Shown: piece after piece, positions 20,755 to 30,375 of the stretch | Position numbering within the stretch: the first letter of the stretch is position 1 | How the letters are laid out: each line of letters opens with the position of its first letter | NCBI GenBank assembly: GCA_013368315.1 | Contig: JAACJM010000121.1 | Coordinates: 186,001 to 250,000 of the forward strand | Direction: 5' to 3' | Source of the DNA: Tetrapyrgos nigripes | Taxonomy: Eukaryota; Basidiomycota; Agaricomycetes; Agaricales; Campanellaceae | DNA length: 64,000 bases | Made by a program: the position numbers and the translations under genes | Notes under the pieces: model-generated | Databases searched by the model: none | What the model saw: only the letters and a program-made list of their open reading frames with translations | What the model was told of the DNA's origin: nothing

Positions 20755-23700
20755 CTTGTCACTAATGTAGTGAGAAGTCCCAACAGAACCCGCAAAGAAC
20801 ATTAAAGTCTTTTTTGGTGGCTAAAGCTCCTCTAGTCTCGACACACGCACCTGCACCTAAAATCATCAAACCTGCTCTCCAATCAACCTGACCTCTTAGC
20901 CCTGACCTAGAGATATTGGAGGCAGTTCCCACACCCACCCATCCATTACCAGCGTTGTCGGAACAGCCTTGCGTCTTGCCATTTCTTGAGCTTGAAACCT
21001 TGGCACTTCGCATTCCCAACGTACCCGCTAAATCCCCTAATCCTCTCGACATCTTTATACAAGACCCTCATACTTTTGTGACCGATGAAACGCTCGCAGG
21101 AGATGACCTGTTTGAAGTGGTGTTGAACCCAATGCTGGATAGCATTTTTCAGGGAAAGACGAGTGCGGAAATGGAGGTGATGGTACATGAAGGAAGGAGC
21201 GGAGTGCTCGGATTCTGTCGCATGGCTAGCTATATGGTAGAGGCAAAAGCGGTGATGCCCGGTCTTCTCCAGGCACAAGCTGAGAGACTGAAAGAAGCAA
21301 TATTAACGTTGTGAGTCACTTGTATATATTTACCAGAGAAAGGCAACTGACCGGTTGCAGATACCCGCACGATGTGATCACCGAAGAAAATAGACCACCA
21401 TCTATCTCCACTGGCGAGGACAGCACTGTCAGCCCAGCAGCTTCTGAGAAAAAGTACACAGACGACGTACCATCTCTGCCAATCTCTCCTTCCACACCGA
21501 CACACAATTGTCCAGGTTTCATGGTACCAATGGAGCCTGATGACCTGCCCTACTCAAACTATCCATGGTATTTGCATGACGCCAAGGTGCTTCAGTGGGA
21601 GGGTCCTGTCGTTGACATGACAGCTCATTCCATGATGTTCCAAGCAAAAGGTTGTCGCAAAGTTCTTGCTACACCCAACGACATGTGCTTGAGCTGCACT
21701 GGACTGAAGGAAAACTCGGCATTAGCAAACGTTATTGACCGTATGAAAGAGGGTGTACATGAGAACACACCTATGATGTATCAGGGCATGGCAGGGTTGA
21801 TAGAGATTGCTCGTCGTAAAGACCGTCAAATTGATGGGTGTCGGCTGGGCAAGCTGAATATGTCGAAGAGGTTACGAGTAGTGATAGGGAAGGTGGATGA
21901 TAACAAGCGTCTACTGCTTGCTATGGCTAGTGGGAAAGCCAAGAATGTCAACTGACTGCTTCATGTTGCTCTTGCAAAAGGCCGGAGTACACAGGCCATA
22001 ATTGGGTTATACGAAGAGGCAGCTAAAGGGGTTTATAAGCCAAAGTCATTCAAAGAGGAGCAGATAATGATGGGGCTGTTGTTATGGAGACTTGGTGGTG
22101 TACGAATAGCGTCTATGGCTCACCGAATGCTTGGAATACCTGGCATGACCACCCTTCGCAATCACTCCACTATTCCACCTCTCATCGCCTCTCCAGGATT
22201 CCCAATTGTGGATGAGATTGCCAGGAATGTTGAAGCATCATTTGAAGGGGATTTCGGAGAATTGCTACAGTCCAATGCGGATGTCTGGCATATTGTGCTT
22301 ATGTTTGATGAAATTGCCGTGGAGAAACACCTCCATTGGGACCCAAAGACCAACAAGATTTTGGGGATCTGCAGAGAGCATGCACAGCTTGTTGCACTGG
22401 ATCTCAACACGGAGGACGACTTGGACATCCTGATGAATGAGTTGCATCCATTGGGAGAAGACAAAGAGCCACACATGCATTATGCCAGCGAGGTCAGTCA
22501 AATGTCATTCTCATGCTGTCATTAATACTCATAGTCTCCTCAGGCTACTGTAGGAGCTCTTGGTATTCTGAGTGGCGACAAACAGATATATAGTGCTCGG
22601 CCCATTCTTGTGTCTGGGACTTGTAAACAAGAGCAGGGCCTGAAGCATGCAGAGTTAATTGTCATTGCAACACTCACAAAGCTGAAAATCTCTCACCGAA
22701 TTGTTTCTCTTGCATCCGATGGCGAGACTTGCAGAGGAAAGTCTCTGATGAGGCTAACCTTGCAAGAAAAGCTGTCACCAGAATCAAAACTGCACGTTTT
22801 GCTGTCCATTTTGTGTTTCATGAATTTGTTGGTTGGCCAGGATGACCTCACCGCAGATAAAGATTTTCGCCATACCTTCAAACGTCTTAGAAATCGCCTG
22901 ATATCCTGTGGGGTGGTTGTCGTAGACCAAGTCCTTACTCCAGATATCATCAAGAGGCATCTCTGTGATTCTGGATTTAGTGATCAGCATATATGCTCAC
23001 TTTTCCATCCAAACGACAAGCAGGACGTTGTACTGGCATACAATTTACTGCGCAATATCTGGACCCTTCCACCAGCTCCTGAGGACTCCCAGCCTGGCTA
23101 TAGGAATGCTCGAGATGCCCTGCTCCTTCTTGGAGTGTTCTTAAAGTCACTACTCTTCCCCTACATTTGCATCGACCTTTCACTGTCCGAACAACTGCAA
23201 CATTTTAGTGTAGCTGCTCATCTCGGTTTAGTTCTGTTCCGAGCTGCTGGAAAAGACTTCCTTCCTCCCCTTCTCTTCACCAACATAATGATCACAATCA
23301 AAAACGTATATTTTTGCGTTGCTAAAGCGAAGATTGACAACCCTAATTCAGACTTCTACCTTGTACTACTCAGTACCGACCGTCTCGAAATCCTGTTCGG
23401 TATCATCCAGACTATGATAGGCAATGACTCAGGTGCCGATATCTTGCAGTTCACAGAGCGTGGCACTGCGACTACCGAGATAGCTAGTATCCTTGCAAAA
23501 TATCCTGGCTGGGACCGTAGCCCACAACGACTGCGCCTACCGTTCATTGACTGGAATGGCCAGCCCACATTGTTGGGTGATCAAGCAGATCATGTCAGCC
23601 CTGTGTCATGGAGGGGTGACGTCTCAGTATTGCTCGTCAGCCTGCTCACCTGTTGGAAGAAAGGTCTGCAGGTACTACAGTCAGAATCTATCATAAAGGG

Positions 23701-25904
23701 AAAAGTTGCAGACCTTGTAGAGGAGTTATTAGGAGTGGATGACAAGGCAGGCATTGATATCCTGTGTCCATGCAGAAAGCTTCTGCTTGAGCAGCCTGTT
23801 GATCTAGAAGACAATGAAGAACATATGGAAGAAGAGGAGTGTGTTGCCGAAGACGACGAACCTTCCAATCATGTAGTTGGCACCAGATTTAATGCAGAAG
23901 TTGAGGATGCGATCTACACTGAGATTCCACAGGAAACAATTACTGGCCCCAAGTTTGATACTTTCGTGACTTTGCAGTCTGGGAAACAGGTTAACAAAGC
24001 CAGTTTCTTGTCGTCCAGGCTCCATGAATACAAGAACTCAACTTCGACAGACCATCTCAAAAGATAGCAAGGAGTCTCTAGGTATAACCCATCAGTCCCG
24101 ACATCCTCAGCATTTGGCACACCTTCACTCATTGTATCGGATCCTATTGTCTCTCTACTTCGCCACAGTGATCTCATCTTCCTCTGCTTCGGTGAAGTAG
24201 TGTGCATTGATGCTGGTCAGTCGGTAGGGCAAATCTCGCATGATATGCTTACCGAAAATGATGTCTACATCACCTTCCAACTGCTTCAGCTTGTTTCAGC
24301 GACAACCAAGGATGATCCAACCATAAAACATGACTGGCAATCTCTAAAGCCGTTGGGTGCAGCCCAGTACAGGGTCCGCGGTCGACTCGTCCTTCCAGTT
24401 AACCCGACAGCTGTTATACCAGAAAATCAAGATGTCTCAGCCTTCTATCTCTTTGAAAGCAAAGTCTTGACAAGACTTACAGCAACCATGGTAGAGACAT
24501 TGACAGTGCACGATGTGAGATCATTATCCAAGGTCAAAGAATCAGTAACATGGTTTCCCTATCAGTATAAGGGTGAGTCAGACTTACACACGCCATACTG
24601 CATCTACCTGAGCAATGACCAATAACTATAGGCAGAGCTTGCTTCCTTGCTGATATTGAAGCCTTACAGTCTCAAGATATCAACGAAGACTGCTGCCCCC
24701 GATGCACACCTCCCATTCCTCTCAACTACAACAATGCCCAGTCTATCATAAACCATATGGCTGCCCACAAACTCTACAACAACCAGCTCCAAAACTTCAA
24801 GAATATCTGTGGGCTATGTCTCTCCACAGATGGCACATGCAGGTTCTATCTTAGGAAGGGAAAGGGCGCTGACACGGGGTTTCAGATAGACTGGAAGATG
24901 TCACAGGGGTGCCCTGTCCTGAAGAAGCTCAAGAAAAAGTTTAAATACTCTACGGTGGCCCAGTCTACAGAGAAGTCACCTTGTTTCGATGTTCCGATGA
25001 AATGCCCATTGTGTTTGGATAAAACGTCGCCAGCTTCATGGAAGTATGATATGAAGGAGCATATGATGACGGCACATCCATCTGCCAACCTCTCTTCCTA
25101 CGAGTACCTGTGGAGGGTGACCGATCTGGAATTCCAAAAGATGGAGGTGATATGGAAGAACCGAAAAAAGACGAGGAAAGGTAGAGGGAGGAAGAGGGAG
25201 GAGACAATTATTGTCTCAGATGCGCACTGTTCAAACACTGTTCTCCAGTGAGTTACATATGTATTTAGCATTGACACAGTGATTACTTACCTTCTCTTAC
25301 ACACCCATAACCACAGATGTTGATGTAGACGGATCTGACAGCAACGATGACGAATACCAGTCAGAAGGGAGTGACGAGGAAGAGCTTGGAGATGAGGACG
25401 AGTTGACTCATAGCCAGCGTGTTGCTGACATCCCCAGTGTTGATGTATATGACAGCGCTGCAGACTTGGCTCAGGAGACAGACGTAAACCCAGATTTACT
25501 CGAAGACGCACCTAGGTATGCCTATTATCAAGTTTTCACCTCGATACCACTCCCACTAATTGCGTAAACAGGTTTGAAGCAACCCCTCAAGCAGAACCAG
25601 TGGAAGAGGAAAGCACTGGGAGATGATGCCATAGAAGAGCCATTGGTCAATTCTTCACATGCTCTGGTTGCAGTTCTCCAATTTCCGATGAAGAGAAGAA
25701 TGATAGCACTTTGGTAGTGAAGTGCACAAGGAGGGGATGTGAGAGCATTTGGGTAAGTGAAAATGGCTTCGTATTGCTGGGCTACCAATGTCTAATGACA
25801 TGCTGTAGTACCATATCCATTGCCTAGACCGGGGAGAAGACTTTTCGTCCCGAAATTGGGTCTGCACAGACTGCAAACGGTCAAAGAGGAATAGAGCGCG
25901 CTGA
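20755..25904 (+). pseudogene. P-element/THAP9-like transposase with C-terminal zinc fingers and PHD finger
   Basis: One large gene with introns at 21312-21360, 22493-22543, 24573-24631, about 25250-25317, about 25515-25571 and 25754-25808. The core has M-F-D-E-I-A-V-E-K near 22307 (first Asp), S-L-A-S-D-G-E near 22718 (second Asp), R-H-T-F-K-R-L-R-N, and S-T-D-R-L-E-I-L-F-G near 23388. This order matches the RNase-H-like fold of P-element/THAP9 transposases, whose catalytic Glu sits in an L-E-x-x-F motif. After an acidic linker come two Cys/His clusters (24.69-25.08 kb). Last is C-x2-C...C-x4-C...H-x2-C...C-x2-C (25660-25880), a PHD-type C4HC3 finger. Four stops (20889 TGA, 21953 TGA, 24065 TAG, 25623 TGA) break the frame; each is explicable as C-to-T. 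No start ATG is found, so the 5' end is missing. The family assignment is inference from motifs. Confidence 0.65.
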
Positions 25905-25973
25905 GCGATGCGATGAGCTGGCAGTGAGCCGGATGTAATTACTATATTAGGTATCTATGACATCATAACATCA

Positions 25974-26058
25974 CGTGTAGGTAGGTAGGTTCCACCGCTC
26001 AAAGGCTTAACAACTTTTCCGACCCCTGGTATAATCAAATTCTTTTTGGACCCCCTTG
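25974..26058 (+). repeat. Right terminal sequence of the PHD-transposase element
   Basis: This ~85 bp, reverse-complemented, starts CAAGGGGGTCCAAAAAG and contains CCAGGGGTCGGAAAA and GGAACCTACCTACCT. The left end of the MITE at 27483 has the same three blocks in the same order. It lies 70 bp after the transposase stop, so it is taken as the element's 3' terminus; GATTTCAA (26059-26066) would be the flanking target copy. No matching left end was found in the window. Confidence 0.7.
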
Positions 26059-26066
26059 GATTTCAA

Positions 26067-26736
26067 AGTCTAGTTTCCGTGATAAAGTAAGAAGATATGA
26101 ATCAGGAGGCAATGAAAAGCATAAATTATACTGTCAGTTGCATGTAGATTCAGAGGTACAACGAATGACAGCCAATGTATTTCGGCTCAGCTCAGCGTGC
26201 ACAGTGCGCATGCCCCTGCATGTAGCTCGATACATTGTATATCAGTTTTTTACTTCCTCATTACCTTCCCAGCCTACCGACCTACCTAATTCCAACCTCC
26301 TGACCTCTGCTGATGGCTGTAACGCGCTATCTACCATGTATGCTGCTTGGACTCAGCCTCAGAGGCTACTGTTCGATGTGAAACCCCGGTCCAATCCAAC
26401 AAATCTGAAATTGGATTTGTGATTTGAACCTTGACCATCCTGAGTGCGGTACACTAATGACACAGTATGAAGGGGGTGTGGGCCAGCGCTGAAGCATGGC
26501 AAAAACGAGTCCAGTGAGGTCAAAAATGCTAGACTACACCTGTCCAGTAAAGATAGTCAATGAAAAATGTGTATACTGCTGGTTCAATTTCTGAGAAAAG
26601 TACTGTAGAGTGTAGATCATTTTGTAGCATTAAATCAGAGCTATGAGCAATATACATGTAAAGAAGAGACAGTGCATTAGAGCTCTTTATAAACTAAAGG
26701 AAATGGAGTACCATACAAGAATAGGGGCACATAGAC
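26067..26736. other. No gene seen
   Basis: AT-rich, short frames only. Confidence 0.4.
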
Positions 26737-26830
26737 AGATGGGGAAAATCGGGACAAACTCAACATAGCCACATGCAGAAACGCAGTGTTAAGAACTCGT
26801 CCTCATTCTTCAGCCTCGTAATTCACCATC
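26737..26830. repeat. Dispersed repeat, copy 2
   Basis: Second copy of the block at 4870-4965: GGGAAAATCGGGAC, AACATAGCCACATGCA and CAGCCTCGTAATTC. Confidence 0.65.
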
Positions 26831-26885
26831 TATATCGTGACTATGCAATGCCACCCCACCGGGTCCTGAAGGGGCCACTTGGCAT

Positions 26886-26912
26886 GTATCTATCTATCTA
26901 TCTATCTATGAG
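26886..26912. repeat. (TATC)n microsatellite
   Basis: Five to six TATC units directly left of the BED-finger element. Confidence 0.85.
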
Positions 26913-27031
26913 TCGTGTTGGAAATTAAGGGCTTATTAAGGGTAATTTCTGAAGCTAAGCCCTTAACTCTTAATAACCCTTAACTTAAGTGTGCATATTA
27001 AGTCTTAATTTCCAAGCAAGACTACATAGAA

Positions 27032-27877
27032 TTATCCTTCAAAGTCATCACCTGAACCCTCATGTTCCCTGTCATCTGGTGACTCATCTGAATACTCAGC
27101 TGCCAAAAGTTCCATCATGCACACCTCATCGCTAAACCTGATGCTGGGGACATATAAAATCGTCCAGCAGCTTCTTCACAATACCTTTGAATAACTTTTT
27201 GAGGGTGATGGGCAACCAGCTGTGGTTGCTACTCTCCATCTCTGGGCACCAATCTGTCTGACACCAGGAATATTTTGCAGAGCTAATTTTGTGTTAGAAA
27301 TGAACTTGGAATGAGGGATATAGCTACGCACCTGTTCTGAACCATTCATCATTCAAATCCAGCACCTCTTTTCCATTGTCATCCAACTGTATTGCCATTC
27401 TTTCAGGTCTGTGTTGCTGAATGCAGCCAAGGCACCATGCTAATTTTGAGTCGGCTCTATGAAAGTAGGGCCATAAAGCACCCAAGGGGGTCTGAAAAAA
27501 AAAGTTAACAACCGGGGGTTGGAAAAAAAATTTAGTGCCTCAGTCGAGGAACCTACCTACCTTACCTTCTATATAAGGTAAGTTCACACGAGTTTACCTG
27601 CCAAATATAGTATGTGCACATGACCTCAAGTCTCGTGCTTTGCCGGACAGTTGGAACTTACCCGGCTTGCGCTCAGAGATACTGTGTAATTGTCATAAAA
27701 CATCTGGTGAGCATATATTTATGTGTTTAACTTCACAGCTCACCAGATTGGCCAGCTCCAAATTAGTTAGTAAAAAAAAAATTTAAGCGCTTTGCCCCCT
27801 GGTACAGGATTCTCCAGCCTGGACCCCCTTGAAAGCACCCTTCACAGCAGGCATGGTCAAGTGTGGTGAAGCAGAGT
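27032..27877 (-). pseudogene. BED-type zinc-finger protein of a hAT-like element, split by a MITE
   Basis: From an acceptor at 27878 the minus strand reads A-L-W-P-Y-F-H-R-A-D-S-K-L-A-W-C-L-G-C. This is a BED finger: aromatic pair, then C-x2-C, then Q-H as candidate ligand. The frame is continuous only if 27483-27831 and one AAAGCACC copy are removed. After an intron (donor near 27333) come a W-C-Q-T-D-W-C-P segment, Lys/Leu helices and an acidic tail E-G-S-G-D-D-F-E-G ending at 27032. One further frame change lies near 27160. BED fingers bind DNA in hAT-family transposases and domesticated relatives. The upstream exon is not identified. Confidence 0.55.
27475..27839. mobile_element. 349 bp MITE with perfect 8 bp duplication AAAGCACC
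   Basis: The element runs 27483-27831. Left end CAAGGGGGTCTGAAAAA; right end, reverse-complemented, CAAGGGGGTCCAGGCTGG. Identical 8 bp AAAGCACC flanks lie at 27475-27482 and 27832-27839. Inner blocks CCGGGGGTTGGAAAA and GGAACCTACCTACCT match the terminus of the PHD-transposase element at 25974-26058, making that family the likely source of its transposase. Confidence 0.9.
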
Positions 27878-28437
27878 CTGAAAGACATATCAAAAAATGA
27901 CCAAAGAATGTAACTTCTTAAAAGTTGTACACCTCAGTGGCCACTCACTTAATTCAGGATTTTAGTGTAATTAGCATGCCTGTAAGGGGACAGTTTCCTT
28001 TTTCCTTCCCTTCTCCTTTAGGACTTGTTTGTTCTTGTTTTATCTGGACTTCATTGACTTGTTTATCCCGGTTTCATTGTTTCATCATCCATCATTCATC
28101 GTTCATCATTTTGATCTTTCATCATTCCGCCTTTCTATTACTTCATTTCAACTGTACAGTTTTGCAGATCTTTTCCCAGGCCTTCATACAAGTATATTCT
28201 CTTTAGATCTCCTCCTGCAGGTGCGTAGTATGTCAGTCTTGTATCTTCTAGTTCTGATTTATATATCTTTGGATCTCCTCCTGCAGTTGTTGAGTGAGTG
28301 CCTCACGTGTCAGGAGTCACCCTTACAATGCCAAGAACATTCATCTACTTAAGGGTAAACTAAGGGTTATTAAGGATCAGTTCCAATGTTAAGGCTTAAG
28401 TTAACTTAAGGGCTAAGCCTTACGTCCAACACTGCGA

Positions 28438-29740
28438 TCTACCATATTCACAATGTAGTCTCTAATTGATGCTTTGGCCATGCCTTGGACATCTGTTTTC
28501 TCCTTCCTTTCCTTTTCTACAATATTCTTATGAATATTCTCTTTTATTCTAGATACTTCTAATGACTTGCTGCCTAAGTATCCCAGTATGTACTTTTGTA
28601 ATAACCTTTTCTACCTCTCAATACACATCCATGCTCAACCTTACATCTTGACTGATTGTAAGTCGGCATCCTTCACAATGCACAAGCTTGCATAGTGTGC
28701 TTTTTCTCGACCTTGACTGATGCCATTGTGCTCACCAAGTATTTGGGAACCTGGTCTCTCTCGTTAACGCGAAAACTTGCCTTGATATATATTATAAGTA
28801 CCTTTTTCTCACTATTGATCATCTCGGAGTTTCCTAAACCTGAACCAAATCTGCGGTTCATTACAGTATTTCTCTCATCGTGGGTTCATGTTAGTTTTGC
28901 AGAGTGGCTCTGGATACGTTGAAGACAACCTCGAAGCCAAAAAGACAATGCAGCCTGACCCAACAAGTGACAATGACACAAACAATTTGACAAAGTGACA
29001 GCACTCAGCAAATAAGACAATACTCAAGTCTGTTCTTCAGTCTTATCGTGGACTCTACCATCCATCTCCATGGTAGTATACTGGTTATACATGTGCCATT
29101 CATCCTCCTTGTATTGTCTGGCTGAACCTGTTGTCCACGGAGAGTACCCACATGTCGCCGCAGCATTCTTTCCCCGGACATGTATACGACAACAACGGCA
29201 ACAGCAGCCACCTCGTTTGGTCAAAACACACACTCTGGCCCTACCTAATATTTGTGTGAAAACTGGAGTCAATTCTCAGCCAGGGAACTGGAGCAATAGA
29301 TTCTCTGAGTGGCTTGTGCTTTTTCTGTACTGAAAAGGTGAGTCTTCAGAATGCACATGCACTGGAGAAGAATACTATGTTTTGTACTGGAGTCTGGTAG
29401 ACATTTTCTTTGGCCCTGGCCTTTGCCATTTGGCGACTAGGCTGTTCAAGAATGACAGTAAGTAATTCAGAGACATATCAGGTATTTGGCTTGGCCTGCA
29501 TTACTGCTATACCAGTAACTACTATAGCTTTTATTCAGATGTGTATCATGTCTGTTGCATTCAAAGATAAGGATCGATTACCCTGCAGCACAAGATGCTC
29601 CTGCAGCCCTATGGAAGCAGTTGGATTTCAGGCTAAGGATTGATTGTTAAAACTACATACCAATCAAAGACCAGCGACCAGCTAGCCAGCTGATAACTAT
29701 AAAGCTAGACTTGAGGAAGTACAGCATTCAATCCTGACGA
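28438..29740. other. No supported gene
   Basis: Short frames only. The distal part is the 5' flank of the small secreted peptide gene. Confidence 0.4.
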
Positions 29741-29742
29741 GA

Positions 29743-29749
29743 TATAAAA
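29743..29749 (+). promoter_or_regulatory. TATA box of the secreted peptide gene
   Basis: TATAAAA 74 bp upstream of the ATG at 29817. Confidence 0.6.
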
Positions 29750-29816
29750 GCCAGGCAAGAAACACTGTTTGAGACCAGCGAACAAAAGTTACCTACCCTG
29801 CTCTCAACTTTCAAGC

Positions 29817-30185
29817 ATGCACACCAAATTCTTCAACACCGTCGTGCCAGCCTTTTTGGCCATGGGACTCTACCTCATTGTTGCAGTAACTGCTGCACCT
29901 GGGTCTCAGCTTCCTCATGATGACATTATACTTTGTCAATCAGTGATTGCTGACGGACCCCTTCTCATACTTGTGCTTAATAACACTGGATTCTGAATTT
30001 ATAGGTGGCCGCGATGCCCCAGTACGTCCACTATTGCTACATTCGCAATATCTGTGCTACATTTTCCTCCTTATTCTGACTTGGTTGTTTTACAGGGTGC
30101 GATATGTCCAGCTGATTTCGTCTGCTGCGACACACCCAAAGGAATATCTAGGTGCATCCCTGCAGGCACTGTTTGCCCTCTATAG
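29817..30185 (+). CDS. Small secreted cysteine-rich (knottin-like) peptide
   Basis: Three exons (29817-29934, 30005-30021, 30096-30185) give a 74-residue precursor. The first ~27 residues are a signal peptide (hydrophobic run ending A-V-T-A-A). The mature ~47 residues hold six Cys in the order C, C, C-C, C, C: C-G-R-D-A-P, I-C-P-A-D-F-V-C-C-D, R-C-I-P-A-G-T-V-C-P-L. This C-C-CC-C-C framework is that of inhibitor-cystine-knot folds. Such peptides are common in fungal secretomes and are often induced during fruiting or host contact; the role here is not known. The tiny middle exon and good splice sites, with TATA at the right distance, support a real gene. Confidence 0.75.
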
Positions 30186-30375
30186 TTTAACAAGAGAAGA
30201 GAGTGCTTATAGTCGATGGATATAGCATGTGTATAGTGGATTATAGGAATAGTATTTAGTGTTACTGTTGCTACGTACTACTTAATATCAAGGCATCTCA
30301 GCCCTTCCGTCAGCTTAAATGTGATATGTACATTGACTAACAACTGAGCGCTGAGCTGCTGAGACCCTACTAGAA

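Larger units (their letters stand above)
26927..28437. mobile_element. hAT-like element encoding a BED-finger protein, with a nested MITE
   Basis: The left end reads GTGTTGGAAATTAAGGGC; the right end, reverse-complemented, CAGTGTTGGACGTAAGGC. Both ends are followed by many TTAAGGG/CCCTTAA words. Without the nested MITE it is about 1.15 kb and carries one small minus-strand gene with a BED-type finger. No catalytic transposase domain is visible, so it is non-autonomous. I could not find a clean 8 bp target duplication; the left side abuts a TATC microsatellite. Confidence 0.5.

Noticed and set aside
26881..26912. TATC run as target duplication of the BED-finger element
   Set aside because: It is a plain microsatellite and is not repeated on the right side of the element.
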